A stretch of DNA of 64,000 nt from Symbiodinium natans (GCA_905221605.1 CAJNDS010000137.1:153834-217833), one strand, 5' to 3'. Counted from the first letter of the stretch, positions 27,345-38,045 are shown. Numbers and translations are program-made. Notes: generated by a model from the sequence alone, not told the origin.

Positions 27345-28072
27345 GACGATCAAGCCGCCACACCCCGGCCCACCCAACTACACCTACTCCACCAGCCCGA
27401 TCTGCAAGACGCACGACAGCCACCAGGCCTTTACCATCCTAGAGGTCGGTGGATCCTTGCCAGTGCCTTACTGTAGGGATTCTTGGGAATACTTTTTAGT
27501 TTTTGGGGTACCGTCATTCCTCAGAAACAGCTAAATTTACGTACTTCTTCCTGGGGCTTCCGAGTTCAGTAGAGGTGCCAGAGGTGCCAACTTCCGGCGG
27601 ACACACTCTCAACCAAATGTGGTGGAAGGGTCTACCCCCTCAGTCAGAGCTCCCGGTCAGTATGGAAGCAGGCTGGCTGGCCAGCGACCCAGATGGTGGT
27701 GGAACTGTTGGGACTCGGCTCTTCGTCTACTCGACGCCGAACGCGTACCTGCCGAAAGATGACTGTGAAGGCGGCAACCACTACGATCACTGGGGGGGTT
27801 TCGTCCACTACCCCGGTACCCCTGCCCTGGGTGTGTACAGCACCAAAGAGGTGCGGTCGGTCTTCATCTACCAGACGGTTGGACCTAGTCAAGGCGTCCC
27901 GGAGCGAGTGGAGTTCTACCTCGCACCTCTTGACACGAACTACCGAAAAACTGGCCGCGTGGAAAGCAAGCAGCTTGTGGGCTACTGGCCACGGAGGCAC
28001 TACTGCCATGGCTTCCCGAACCATGAGGACCTCCTCCTCTACACAGGGCTTGAGGACGGGCGTGCAGCATGA
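27345..28072 (+). CDS. Neprosin-like domain protein, 2 exons seen
   Basis: Exon 27345-27444 (after TGCAG) joins exon 27575-28072 (stop TGA) in frame. The protein has GPPNYTYSTSPICKTHDSHQ, AFTILE/VPEVPTSGG, HTLNQMWW, EAGWLASDP, TRLFVYSTPNAYLP, HWGGFVHYPGTPALG. The order EAGW, TRLFVY-x-T-x-x-AY, GFVH recalls the neprosin domain (PF03080: EVGW, R/LF-x-Y-W-T-D-x-Y, C-x-GFVQ), a glutamate endopeptidase fold known from plants. The GCYN-x-x-C cysteine motif is replaced by DCEGGNHYDHWG, so activity is uncertain. The N-terminus with any signal peptide is not found. Confidence 0.6.
27445..27574 (+). mobile_element. Introner-like element, family N (copy 1)
   Basis: A 130 bp GT-AG intron in the neprosin-like gene. 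TAGAG stands on both sides (27440-27444 and 27570-27574), and the acceptor is followed by G. It shares CTTGGGAATACTTTTT, ATTCCTCAGAAACAGC and CTTCCGAGTTCAG with a second copy at about 51616-51756. Excision joins AFTILE to VPEVP without a frame change. Confidence 0.7.
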
Positions 28073-28863
28073 GATGCTGCGCATGGAGCCTATGAGTAAT
28101 TTACAGACTTGGTAATTAGGACTTTCCGCGGTAAACGGGTGCATTCCAACAATCACCCCTCCCCCAGTATATGTGGAGAAGTGTAGAATCAATAATCGCT
28201 GCATGTGGCGGTTACGGGTTGAGGGTTGAGGGCACTTTGGAAGTCAACTTGCACCCTGCAAGGTGTACGTTCCGTCACAGTGTCCCGGAACGCCGCGCAC
28301 GGCCTCTGGCCGGATCCTGGGATGGGGCACTCACTGGAACCACGACCATCCCCACCTGTCTTACCCCATGGTGAAGGCTGGGTGTGTGTGCCAGGGCTCA
28401 TGAGGTTTGGGGTCGATGTGCTTCACGAGCATCAGGTCGGGGGTGTGAGGTGTCCAGTTCTAAACCTGGACTGCTGTGGTGTTTATACTTGAAAGTTCGC
28501 GGCTGACGTGGTTGTGCTGACTGACTATGGTCGTGATACTGACAACACATGCGCTTAACTGTCCTGCAAAGCGCTAGCTCAATCAAATTAGTTTGCACAG
28601 GCCCAGTTCCCCACTAGAGGCACGTTTTGTTATGTTCAGACAATGTTCAGATGTTGGGGGAGGGCTCTGACACAGTCTGAGATCTTGACGCCTGAGCCAA
28701 GAACGCACATCCCGCCTACCCCAAGCTTAAACCCACAATCTCGTAGTATGAAGCTCGCCCAAACTAGACAGCTGGCAGAGCATCAAGCAAAAGTACGAAC
28801 CCTCCTGGCTCCCGACTCCTAAGCACATCCCCAGAAGCCCAGTCAGACCCCATTACGTTTCAG

Positions 28864-28959
28864 GGCGCTGGCAAGGAGGCGGTCTTCCTGGCAACTTCAA
28901 TGCAGGACCCACGCGTGCGACGGCGCTCCGAACGGGCCGACGGCGTCATGTGGCCATAA
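28864..28959 (+). CDS. Candidate terminal exon
   Basis: After GTTTCAG, phase 0: GAGKEAVFLATSMQDPRVRR then RSERADGVMWP and TAA. The preceding 28100-28860 is non-repetitive without a convincing gene. Confidence 0.5.
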   Translation, partial: GAGKEAVFLATSMQDPRVRRRSERADGVMWP

Positions 28960-29179
28960 AAAAACCTGAAGCCCTAGTAGGCGGGTCGCAAAAACAGCAC
29001 CCTAAGCCCCAAAACCTTACCAAGAAAGTCCCAACGCCGTGGAACAAAAAACAACAAAACAATTGCGAGTTCGAAGCCACAATCGAAGCCACAGAAAGCC
29101 TCCACCAGAGTCCACAACGCAGCCTCAAGAAGCCTCCAACCCTAAACCCGAAACCCTAAACCCTAAACCCTAACACCAG

Positions 29180-29266
29180 AGGACTGGCAAGCCAGGGTGG
29201 GCTTCAGCAAGGGCTGGAAGGCACCTTTCGTGGACTTCTCCGGCACCTACAGGCGAAGCACCAAAG
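29180..29266 (+). CDS. Exon, unknown protein
   Basis: After CACCAG: DWQARVGFSKGWKAPFVDFS then GTYRRSTKEHQ. It follows a CCCTAAA tract. The donor is not clear; the frame runs into degenerate CCCTAAAA repeat. Confidence 0.55.
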
Positions 29267-29587
29267 AACACCAAACAGCACCCGAACCCTCTGAGCCCTG
29301 GCAGGCCCTAAAACCCCCGAAATCATTAAGCAGAAAAAGCCCGGACACCCCCAAAAGCATATCCCTAGAAGCGCCGAAAACCCTAAAACTCCCAAAGCCC
29401 CAAAAACCCTAAAACCCTAAAAACCCTGAAACCCTAAAACCCTAAAACGCACAAATCGAGAAGTGTACCGAAAACCCTAAAACCCTGAAACCCCAACACC
29501 CCAACACCCCGAGCCCTGAGAAACCCTGAGGCCCTAAACCCTAAACCCTAAACCCTAAACCCTAAACCCTAAACCCTAAACCCTGAG

Positions 29588-29665
29588 GCCGATGTCCTGC
29601 GTTGCACCTGGGAAGCTCCCGTGCGAGGACATCGCGTGCCCAGAGATCGGCCTTTGAGGAGTTGA
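29588..29665 (+). CDS. Candidate terminal exon
   Basis: After (CCCTAAA)n CCCTGAG: ADVLRCTWEAPVRGHRVPRD then RPLRS and TGA. TTTAGGG repeat starts 30 bp later. Confidence 0.4.
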   Translation, partial: ADVLRCTWEAPVRGHRVPRDRPLRS

Positions 29666-30341
29666 GCCGCAATTGATGGCTTGGGGCGCTCTTAGGGTTT
29701 AGGGTTTAGGGTTTAGGGTTTAGGGTTTAGGGTTAGGGTTTAGGGTTAAGAGGGCTTAGGGATGCTTAGGGTGGTCCAGTCCAGCTTGCAGTTTTAGGCT
29801 CTGAGCTCAAGGTTCGTAGGGTTTGGGTTTCAGGAGCGAGGGTTCCGAAACCCTAAACCCTAGCCCTAAACCCTAAACCCATGTCTCGGCTGCTTAAGAG
29901 CTTAAGGCTTTTAGTAGGGTGTGCGGGATTAAGGCGTTTAGGGTTTAAGGTTAAGGAAATGGAGGCTTGGATTTTTCATCAAGTTCAGGGTCAAAGGGGT
30001 ACAATCTCAAGCATGTACAGAGTCCAAGCTCATGGGGGGGGGGGGTGGCTTTTACTATACTAACTTTATTCAAGGGACTTATAGCTAAAGTTATGATTCT
30101 TCAACTTCTACTTGTACTATAGGGTTCTTAAGGGAGGGGGGTTCGGAGGGGGTAGGGTGCGGAACATTCGGGAAGCTGTGCCTTAGGGTGTGCTGGGAAC
30201 TTTTCGGGGACCTTGGGTCCCCTTGAAGCCACCGGACCGACGTTAAGGTGTAGGGTTTAGGGGTTTCGGGTTTAGGGTTTAGGGTTTAGGGTTTAGGGTT
30301 TAGGGTTTAGGGTTTAGGGTTTAGGGTGTGCCCTGGTACGT

Positions 30342-30456
30342 TACTTACGATGTGCTTAAGAACCACCCCCAAAAAAAAATGAGATGTGCTTCCTCAAAAG
30401 GGCAACATAGGGATTGCTATTCTAGAATGTTTAGGGGGAGGTTCTGAAGCAAGTAG
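30342..30456. mobile_element. Inverted-repeat element, family H (copy 5)
   Basis: Left arm TGTGCTTAAGAACCACCC; right arm GAGGTTCTGAAGCAAGTAG; core AAAAGGGCAACATAGGGATT as in the copy at 3600. It abuts a minus-strand open frame. Confidence 0.65.
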
Positions 30457-30457
30457 C

Positions 30458-30828
30458 CGAAGCTTTTGCAGCGAGCGGAGCTCCCCCCCATAGGGGGGAT
30501 GCAGTTCCTCAGGCTGCATCATGTTTGATCGCCTTTCGGCGGTGGAAAAGAGTTCTGCCCCCCCCCCCCCCCCCCAATGCCAAGCCCCTCGCCCCGAGAA
30601 AGGGTGTGAAGAATGGAAGTACAAGATTCGGCGGAGAAGTTGGGCATCCCTTGTTGCATGTGCAGCCTTAAGTGGATCTTCGGTATAGAGGCCTGAAGTT
30701 ACTACGTGAACTAAGAGGTTTTTAGAAGCATCGGAATGAAGTGCTGCTTCAATTCCGTTCCCATCACTTGTAGCACTTCGGCGAGGTGCAAGAGAAGGTT
30801 TGCCCATTCGTTGTTGTGAGTTGATCAC
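30458..30828 (-). CDS. Candidate minus-strand exon
   Basis: An open frame of ~120 codons on the minus strand: KPSLAPRRSATSDGNGIEAA, LLVHVVTSGLYTEDPLKAAH, ATRDAQLLRRILYFHSSHPF, with a G-run in the middle from a C homopolymer at 30558. An H element begins where the frame loses coding character. No family recognised. Confidence 0.4.
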
Positions 30829-30965
30829 TGATTATACACACACCCTAAACCCTGAACCCTAATCCCTATAAACCCTATAAACCCTAGACCAGATGACCTC
30901 GCAGTGCTGTGGCTAGACGGGTGGCAACAATACCCTTAACCCCACCCTATAAAGCCTTTGGGAAG

Positions 30966-31031
30966 AGTCAACGTGCTGCCGGGCCTCGAGACAGAACCCA
31001 TTCTGCCACCACGGCACTTCGATCGCAGCAC
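30966..31031 (+). CDS. Candidate short exon
   Basis: After GGGAAG: VNVLPGLETEPILPPRHFDR. It is followed by CCCTAAGCC repeat. No stop and no clear donor. Confidence 0.4.
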
Positions 31032-32533
31032 CCTAAGCCGTAAACTCCCTAAGCCGTAAGCCCTAAACTGCAACGGTGGAACGGGACTTTATCACCCCGA
31101 AATGCAGGGCAAAAACCAAGCAGGGACTAACCAATTAAAGCCAGGTAGGGCATTCCGCGCCCATCAATGAATCAAGTCCTTTCCCTGAACCCTAAGCCCG
31201 GAACTCTGTATCCTTCCCCCCTCGGCCCTAAACCCTGAACTCCTAGCCCCTCCACCCTAAACCCTGAACCCTGAACCCTAAACCCTAAACCCATCCCTCA
31301 TTTCTCCGGTCTTTCGCAACGTGTCGACTCAAGACGCGGGCGTCTGAGAAAAGCGCCGCCGTGCCCAAGTGCGGTCTGCCAGGCCGGTGCAGTATTTAGG
31401 GTTTAGGGTTTAGGGTTTCGGGTTTGGGGTTTGGGGTTTAGGGTTTGGGGTCTGGGGGTTTGGGGTTTGGGGTTTAGGGTTGGGGTTTGGGGTTTAATGA
31501 GGGTTTAGGTTTAGGGTTGTAGACAGAGAGGTTCCGGGTTTGGGGTTCAGGGTTTACGATAGAGGGGGTTTAGGGCTTAGGGTTTACGGTAGGTACCTAG
31601 GGAACCTTGGGGAACCGTAGGGAGCCTTAGGGAGTAATGGGGAGTATGTTGGTGAACCTTGGGTTACATACCCCTCCCCCCTAAACCCTAAACCCCAAAC
31701 CCGAACCCTAAACCCTACACCCTAAGCCTTAACCCTGAACCCTCAGGAACCCGATTAATGTGCTCCCGGGCCAGGTGCCAGCGATGGCTGCAGGCTGCTC
31801 AGCACGCGTCGGATAGCCCTGCGACAAAGGGGGGGGGGGGGGGGGGGTTTCCGAAACAAGGGTACGTGTGGGGTCTATTGTAGGGTTCCCTTATGTTCAT
31901 AAAGCCCCAAAGTCGTGGAAGGCCCTTAGATACTGCACAGACATCCTAACTGGATCCCTGAAATCCCTAAACGCCTGAAACCCCCAAACAAACCCTTTTG
32001 TGAGAGCCTAGGCTGTAGACGTTATGACTGAGACCCCTTATTCCTGATGATTTAGGGTGTGAAGTTCTCTAATTTGAGCAGTTACTGTCGGGCTGTAGGA
32101 GCGGTTAGCCTGGAGCTCACCCCCAAAAAAATAAGCACACTCACTGCCTCTGAGGCTCAGGCACATGCAGGCTCCGTGGTTCCCCACTGCCTCCTGGCAG
32201 GAGGTGCTTTTTTTTATTCGCACGGCGAATGCCTGTAAATTGCCCGAGGCGAAATTCTTGCGCATGCCTGATGGACGTTCCATGATGGGACGCCTGAAAG
32301 AAGCTGATGAGGTTACTCTTATGCACCTCCTAGGAGAAACCCTAAACCCTAAACCCTAAACCCTAAACTTGTAATGCTACCCAACTTTGCTGCCTTGGTT
32401 TCTCAGAGTCAGGCTTCACGCCAAGGCTTGGCTGAGGAGACGCCTCGAATACCGGGTTTGAGGGTTAGGGTTTAGGGTTTATGGTTTAGGGTCTAGGGTT
32501 TGAGGTTTAAAGTTTAGGGTTTAGGGTTTAGGG

Positions 32534-32640
32534 TTTACCTGTTGAGTGCGCATTAAGGCCCTTGCCATGTTTGCGACCTCTGGACGTGAGACGTGGGAAG
32601 GCGCAAAGAACAAGAGCCTGAAACCTTCCTTCCACCTATA
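32534..32640 (-). CDS. Possible minus-strand exon, repeated in the duplication
   Basis: On the minus strand GTTTCAGGCTC runs to ACTCAACAG/GTAAAC. The frame reads RLLFFAPSHVSRPEVANMAR. In copy 2 (40209-40310) the same border reads TCTCAACAG/GTAAGC and the frame keeps APSQLSRPEV. An indel shifts the frame between copies, so at least one is non-functional, or the shared sequence is not coding. Confidence 0.3.
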
Positions 32641-32916
32641 AAAGTACGTCACCCTCGTAATCACTTCCCCAAAAAGGGATCCTAAGTTGGAGAATCGCCC
32701 TTTTGAAGCTTCAGCGGACTTACGAAGTTCGGCGTTCAGGACAGAAGGCTCCTGGCGCTTGCCAAGTGGCTGTAAAGCCCATGGCCCCGCAGCCCATTCT
32801 GGGCAACCCGAAGCCCTACGCCGAAACAACAAAAAGCAAACTGCAACCCATTTTAGGGTTTAGGGTTCAGGGTCTGGCCTCAACCCTCAAGCCCTCAACC
32901 CTGTACCCTGCACTAG

Positions 32917-32994
32917 GAGGCTTTCGCCACCAGCCCCTAGTATTGGGACCCCGAAGTGGAACCTACCTCCTTGGGTGCCTCCTGGGCCCATATG
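32917..32994 (+). CDS. Exon in duplication copy 1
   Basis: From ACTAG/G to CATATG/GTAAGT, a strong donor. Reads GFRHQPLVLGPRSGTYLLGC then LLGPY. In copy 2 the same sequence is broken twice, by a ~78 bp insertion near 40530 and by ~50-65 bp of CCCTAAA-type repeat near 40631-40685, but keeps GGGGTAAGT at the end. Confidence 0.5.
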
Positions 32995-33287
32995 GTAAGT
33001 GGCTTGGCTTGAAAGTGCTCTTGGTGAGGTCTGTTTGCAACTATGGTGCTTTCCTCGGTGGCTTGATGTTGAGACAAGCCAACCTCTGTTGCCAAAGACG
33101 TTCATTGGGCTCGAATTGTCAGAGAGCCACAGAAAAAACAGAAACAAGCCAGCTGAGAGATGCGCCAATGCTTGACTGTTTACATCTCACATCCAGCAAA
33201 CGAGATATACACACAAGTACTGAAAACAACAATGACTCAGCAATACACACACACACATCAGACCTCGAGCATCCAATGTTTCACCAT

Positions 33288-33408
33288 GTCAGCGCCAAAG
33301 GGCGCAGAACAACTACCACCGCTTCCGGAGTTGTCGGGACGCTTCATCCGCGCGACCTTTGTTGACTCGGTTGAGGCGGCGCTCAGAAAAAACTCCTGTC
33401 CTCAATAG
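33288..33408 (+). CDS. Possible 5' end of an intron-poor gene
   Basis: The ATG at 33288 opens MSAPKGAEQLPPLPELSGRF then IRATFVDSVEAALRK, stop at 33406. Downstream, in other frames, strong coding continues (33500-33690; 33672-33854). So this may be the N-terminus of one gene running to 35285 with frameshifts or introns that I could not define. Confidence 0.4.
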
Positions 33409-33671
33409 ATGCCACAGGGGTTTTGAATTCTTCTCCGTTAAACGTCGACAATCGTCAAATATCTTGAGGATAAAACATGGGAGAGAAAAGCTTAACCCTG
33501 GTCAGGATGGCTACTATGAAACTGAGACAGCTTGGAAGAAGGCAAAAGTGCACATGCTCCTTGCCCTCGACCTACGTCTCGAAGATGATGTTGAAGTCCA
33601 GAGGTTGACCCTTTCAACTGCCGAAGACTGGGAAGGGGTCGACGGCAACATGATCACACACACAGGACACT

Positions 33672-33854
33672 GCAGCTTCCGAAGAGTGTGAAAGTCCTGG
33701 GCTTCAACATGTTCGAAGTACAGTCTGCAGATGAAAGCAAGGGGAAGGTCTACTTCAACATGCAAGTTGCTCGGCATCACAAGCATTTGGATGTTTGCAC
33801 ATGTTTCATTAGTGCAGCATCGGAATGGTTCATAGAACACAGACCTCATTCATA
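33672..33854 (+). pseudogene. Coding fragment, unknown protein
   Basis: The frame reads LPKSVKVLGFNMFEVQSADE, SKGKVYFNMQVARHHKHLDV and CTCFISAASEWFIEHRPHS, then TAG. It is strongly coding-like but has no start codon of its own and is not in phase with its neighbours, so it is treated as part of a broken gene. Confidence 0.45.
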
Positions 33855-33920
33855 GAGCGCAGGGCCTAGGGCCTAGGGTTCACAAGGCAGGGTTCTGTTT
33901 TCTCTTCGCGTGACTGTTTC

Positions 33921-35285
33921 GTGTGGGTTCTTGGGCCAAGTGAGGCAAAGCTTCGAGAGGAAGATGGCAGCGAGTGGCTCCAAGATTTGTCCCTGAAGAT
34001 CTTTGCAATGGCCTATTCATTTCCGGGACGCGAGGTGACGTTGGACTGCCCAGCTGGGACAGAAGTCACCAGCTTCCGTGCCTTCAGCGGATGTGACCGT
34101 GATCATATTTTCGGCTTGAAATCCTTATCTTCTTCGTGGTCTGTTGAGAGCGCAACCGGGCAAAAGCCACTCTTCTGGGCAGAGCTGCTAGTCCTTACTT
34201 TCGGGTTGTACTACCTGGATGTGGTCACTGACTTGCAGCAATTGGCACTTTTTGCATCTGAGGGTAGCTATGAGTACTTGGTGCTCAGTTGCATCGGGAT
34301 TTCAATCCCCATCGTCACGACCTTGGTGGAAGCCGTGAGATGGAGCTTCGCCTCATCGCCACAAAATGACCTCTTCAGGCATGCTATTCCATCCATGGCT
34401 GCAAGAGTTGCCTTGATTTGCTTGAGCGTGGTGAGCCAGCTGCACATGCTGCTGCTCGTGATTTGCTCGGTTGTGATGAGAACGAGACACGACTTACTTC
34501 TGGGTGCCAAGCATGCCGAGGTGGCGGAATCTGGATTTTCCGCCCTTTTGCAGAGCAACTTCTTGCTCATGATCCTTGTCGGCTTAGAAAGTGTGTCGTC
34601 TGAAGCACTCCACAGTTTGGCCATTTCGGCTGCCATTTCCGTTGCCTCGCTGGGATTCGGCTTTGCAAGCCGAGACAAGGAAGACACCAAAGTGCTAGAT
34701 GTGCCTGGCAAATTAGGCTGGGGCCCGACGCTTGCAGGTTTGATCCTTGTGAGAACTCTGGAGGTGTCAAGCAGGCTTCTAGCCATCAACGTGATCCACC
34801 TTTCGACCAGGTCCGGAATTTCGCTGGGCGGTCCAGCAGCCGTAGCAATGCTGGCGGCACTTTCCTGGCTCGCCTTCCCTGAAGCCAGACGTGAGAGGGC
34901 GCATCTCTTTGCAGGCATCATCGCCCATCCTGGGCAAGTCCTGCTCGGCAACCGCTCTCAACTGCCCGTGCGCAGGTCACTATGCATTCAGCTGTTCCTT
35001 CAAGCTTTGGCTCTTGCACTCCAAGGACTCCTACACAGCAGTCCAACCATGTTGCCGGAGGCCCAAGTCCTGCCAATGGAGTTGCTGGTGGTGTCCTTAT
35101 TGGCCACCCTTGCCAGCACTCTTGGTCTTTGTGCCTTGGCTCACTCCGGGAGCAAGAGTCCACATCCCTTCTTCAAGAGCGTGGCCAAGGGCCAACCTTT
35201 GACCTGCACTATGCTGGCAACCGCGGCTTCGAAAGAAACTTCTTCCAGCTCAGTCCAGCTTGCAACCCTTTCCAGCCGCTCATGA
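33921..35285 (+). CDS. Multi-pass membrane protein, XK-related-like
   Basis: 454 codons without intron. A soluble start (LREEDGSEWLQDLSLKIFAM) is followed by about eight or nine hydrophobic segments, e.g. LLVLTFGLYYLDVVTDLQQL, LVLSCIGISIPIVTTLVEAV, ARVALICLSVVSQLHMLLLV, SLCIQLFLQALALALQGLLH. The first segment with two Asp (YYLDVVTD) and the later ES-x-S-S-E-A-LHSL segment recall the XK/XKR family, whose animal members act in lipid scrambling. The assignment is tentative. The first ATG in frame is at 34008; the codon at 33921 is not ATG, so the true start may be upstream in a broken part. Confidence 0.5.
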   Translation: MWVLGPSEAKLREEDGSEWLQDLSLKIFAMAYSFPGREVTLDCPAGTEVTSFRAFSGCDRDHIFGLKSLSSSWSVESATGQKPLFWAELLVLTFGLYYLDVVTDLQQLALFASEGSYEYLVLSCIGISIPIVTTLVEAVRWSFASSPQNDLFRHAIPSMAARVALICLSVVSQLHMLLLVICSVVMRTRHDLLLGAKHAEVAESGFSALLQSNFLLMILVGLESVSSEALHSLAISAAISVASLGFGFASRDKEDTKVLDVPGKLGWGPTLAGLILVRTLEVSSRLLAINVIHLSTRSGISLGGPAAVAMLAALSWLAFPEARRERAHLFAGIIAHPGQVLLGNRSQLPVRRSLCIQLFLQALALALQGLLHSSPTMLPEAQVLPMELLVVSLLATLASTLGLCALAHSGSKSPHPFFKSVAKGQPLTCTMLATAASKETSSSSVQLATLSSRS

Positions 35286-35287
35286 CT

Positions 35288-35580
35288 GACTGTTTCGCAC
35301 GAAAGGCTTTCGGGCGCCACTGCAGCTGGGTCAACTTCAAGGACCATTCTGATCCTGGTCCGAGGTTGCATTGAGAAAAGTCCGCATGAACCACGTTGAC
35401 CTGGGACAAAAGTTCCACCTGCTGCTCTGAAAGGGGCTCCAAGAGCTCCATCACCTCCTTGTTGATGCAAACAGGTGTTCTTGCAGAAGCCACGTGCCTC
35501 AAGAGACGGGTGTGCTCGCTTTTGCTGCCCATGGCCTCCAAGTCCAGCCACAGCCCCTCCTCAACCGCCGCCAGGAGTGG
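35288..35580 (-). CDS. Candidate minus-strand coding fragment
   Basis: The minus-strand frame reads LEAMGSKSEHTRLLRHVASA, RTPVCINKEVMELLEPLSEQ and QVELLSQVNVVHADFSQCNL. It lies tail to tail with the membrane-protein frame and ends at the TTTAGGG tract at 35585. It is probably an inverted fragment of a related gene; the evidence is composition only. Confidence 0.35.
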
Positions 35581-35652
35581 TTTTGGGGTTTAGGGTTTAG
35601 GGTTTAGGGTTTAGGGTTTAGGGTTTAGGGGTATGGGTGAGATGCCCAGGAC

Positions 35653-36744
35653 ATGACGCGTGGGCCTCTCAGGGATGCCTCCTGGCCACAGCTCAGGCGT
35701 GCCACTTTTCGCCGCTGTTTCGAAGAGTCCAGCGCCAACGAAATGGGTGAATTCTACCCGCGTCAAGCAAACCCTGACCCCGTCCTTCAAGCCTTGTCAG
35801 GGTGCCGAAAGCTGCATTTGCTCGACTTCGGTGACTTCGATGCGAGTGACACCTTGGACAAGCTGTTGGCAGAGGACTGCTGGCCAGAGCTGCAGCAGGA
35901 ACAGCGCTTCCATGGCCAAGATCGCTTTGGCGGGCAGCCCCCGGCAAACACAGGTCAGACCCTGCTGATGCAGAAATTTGCGACTCGCGTGGTAGTGAAC
36001 AACCAACTTGGCAGCCTCGATGCATCACTTCTGTCGGGTTTGGCCCACTGCCACGACCTGGAGTTGTTGGATGTGAGCTGTTGCGACTTCTTCCCAGAGG
36101 AGGCATGGGAGGGGTTGCATGAGGCCCAGTGGCCAAACCTGAAGGTGGCAAAGTTTGGCGGAACCTTTCAGCGTGGAGTTATTTTGAAAAGTGAGGCGTA
36201 TCACGATGCATCGCCCTTTGAGGGTGTGAGCTCCGACCCCTTTCTTTGTTCCGCTAAAGGCGAAAAAGCCGCCATTGTGGTGGTTCGGGTACTGGCGAGC
36301 TCCCAGAAACTGGAGAAGTTGGACTTCAGCCACTGCCATGGCATCCCCACCGAGGCCTGGAAGGAGCTCGATGGCACTAAGCAGCACTGGCCACAGCTCA
36401 AGGAGGCAAACTGGTCCAACTGCTTTGACAACTGCCTTCCGTCTGGCATGAGAGCCTGCAGACCGCAAGATTTCGGCGTCGTGCTCAGGTTCATGGCCCG
36501 CTGCTGGCAACTGGAAAGGATCGATCTTTCTTGGTGCCAGGACACGGCCCAGGATTGGGAGGGGCAGAATAGGCGCAGAATGGCCAAACCTGCGGCCAAT
36601 GTTGAGCGCTGCTTTGGTGCTCAAAAGGCTGTGAGTTGGTGCTCAGGCCTCGGATGTGCTTTTGCCAAAGCCCGGATGGGAGCCGTTGCGCCATGTCAGT
36701 TGGCCGGAGCTCTTAAGGGTGCGGATTTTACTGGGATCTTCTGA
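35653..36744 (+). pseudogene. Leucine-rich-repeat-like protein, frame-broken
   Basis: 363 codons with irregular repeats of the pattern W-P-x-L-x-x-A-x-F ... L-x-x-C-x-x-L-x-x-L-D-x-S-x-C (SGLAHCHDLELLDVSCCDFF; WPNLKVAKFGGTF; SSQKLEKLDFSHCHGIPTEA; ARCWQLERIDLSWCQD). Near 36555 the repeat pattern leaves this frame and continues one frame over (AEWPNLRPMLSAALVLKRL), then stops, so the gene is damaged. There are no introns or telomere repeats inside. Such ribonuclease-inhibitor-like repeats usually bind proteins. Confidence 0.55.
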
Positions 36745-36786
36745 GGAGATGAAGGACGTCGCGAAAACGATGCAACGCTCCGCCTG

Positions 36787-37350
36787 GTGCTGACCATGCT
36801 GAGCCGCTGCCCGCAGCTTGAAGGGCTGGGACTTGGGGCATTCCTGAACAATAGTAGATGCGGATTTGAAAAAGTTTTCTTCAGGGAAGCGGATTTCTTA
36901 CGGCCCCTGCCGGCCGGTTGCTGGCCGAACTTGCAGTACCACGATTTCCATTCTGATTGCGACGAGGAACTGCAACGGCTTCGCCAAGGAGGCCCCAGTC
37001 CTGCTTACGCCGAGGTGATTTGTCAAGTTGACGAGCCCATCGTTCCCCAGTCCTTGGAGCCGCCAATCACAGAAGTTGACGTCAGTGGCGAGCCCGAGCT
37101 TCCTGCGCAGGTCCTCCCCGAAATCCAGCCAAGGCTGAAGAAACGAAGAGTCCGAAAAGTGAGTAAGGCAAGGCAGCCAAAAGAGTCCGCGTCGAATGCC
37201 CGGACGGACGCTGCCAGTTCTGCCAAAGCTGCAGAAGCCAATGTGGAAATCAACTTCATCAATCTCACAGCTGAGATGGAGGAAAGCGCACCAGAGGTGC
37301 CGGTGCAAAAGTCTCGAAAGAAGAAGGTTTGGGTCAAGAGGAAGCGGTGA
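36787..37350 (+). pseudogene. C-terminal part of the LRR-like gene
   Basis: 187 codons: one more repeat unit (MLTMLSRCPQLEGLGLGAFL), a W-P-N-L unit, then an acidic linker and a lysine/arginine-rich tail (PRLKKRRVRKVSKARQPKES; KSRKKKVWVKRKR) that could be a nuclear localisation signal. It continues the 35653 frame set after another shift. The stop TGA is followed by ~180 bp of plain sequence, probably 3' UTR. Confidence 0.5.
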
Positions 37351-37778
37351 AGTGGACCAATCGCTTTGCCAAAGGGATCGCTTTCACCGCAAGAGCAAAG
37401 CTCTTGATGGGATTCACCGAAGCTTCATTTGCTGGACATTTGGAAACAAGCTGACTGCAATCCATCATTACTCTCATGGTAACCAGGCAGGGACATGCCG
37501 ATCAGGGGTTTACTTAAGAGATTTAAGGCTTTAACGATTCAAGTAGGGGTTTAGGTTTTTCGAGGGTTTTAGGGGTTCAAGGGTTTAAAGAGGTTCCTGG
37601 CAGAGTCACAGCAGGCCAGATGCAAAAGAGGTTGAAGGCTTTAATCGTATCCCCCAAATATTAAATGGGCAGCCCCCCCCCCCCCCCCCCCTCCCCCAAA
37701 TAGAAATAGGGGGATGTTTTATCCAAATGTCATGTTTTGGGTCCAAAGGGTTTAGGGTCTAGGCTTCAGGGTAATTAC

Positions 37779-37911
37779 GAGAGAGAGAGAGAGAGGCAGA
37801 GAGAGAGAGAGAGAGAGAGAGATCCACTCACGCAGCACAGCAAGGCTCAGACAGAGGCGTTGCAGCCACTCACTCACTCACTCACTCACGCACTGACTGA
37901 CACACACGCAC

Positions 37912-38001
<90 letters not shown>

Positions 38002-38002
38002 G

Positions 38003-38045
<43 letters not shown>

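Larger units (their letters stand above)
31180..33020. repeat. Segmental duplication, copy 1
   Basis: Matches 38230-40760 in the same order and orientation. Shared blocks include CGCAACGTGTCGACTCAAGA (31320/38302), GTGCCAGCGATGGC (31776/39168), TCACGCCAAGGCTTGGC (32418/40024), CCTGTTGAG-GCGCAT (32537/40209), ACCTCTGG-CGTGAGA (32576/40253) and TATTGGGACCCCGAAGTGG (32940/40604, one or two mismatches). Copy 1 is shorter; the differences are partly telomere-type tracts. Confidence 0.75.

Noticed and set aside
34268-34951. 227-codon minus-strand frame opposite the membrane protein
   Set aside because: Shadow of the + frame: the + strand shows regular hydrophobic helices, the minus frame no recognisable pattern.
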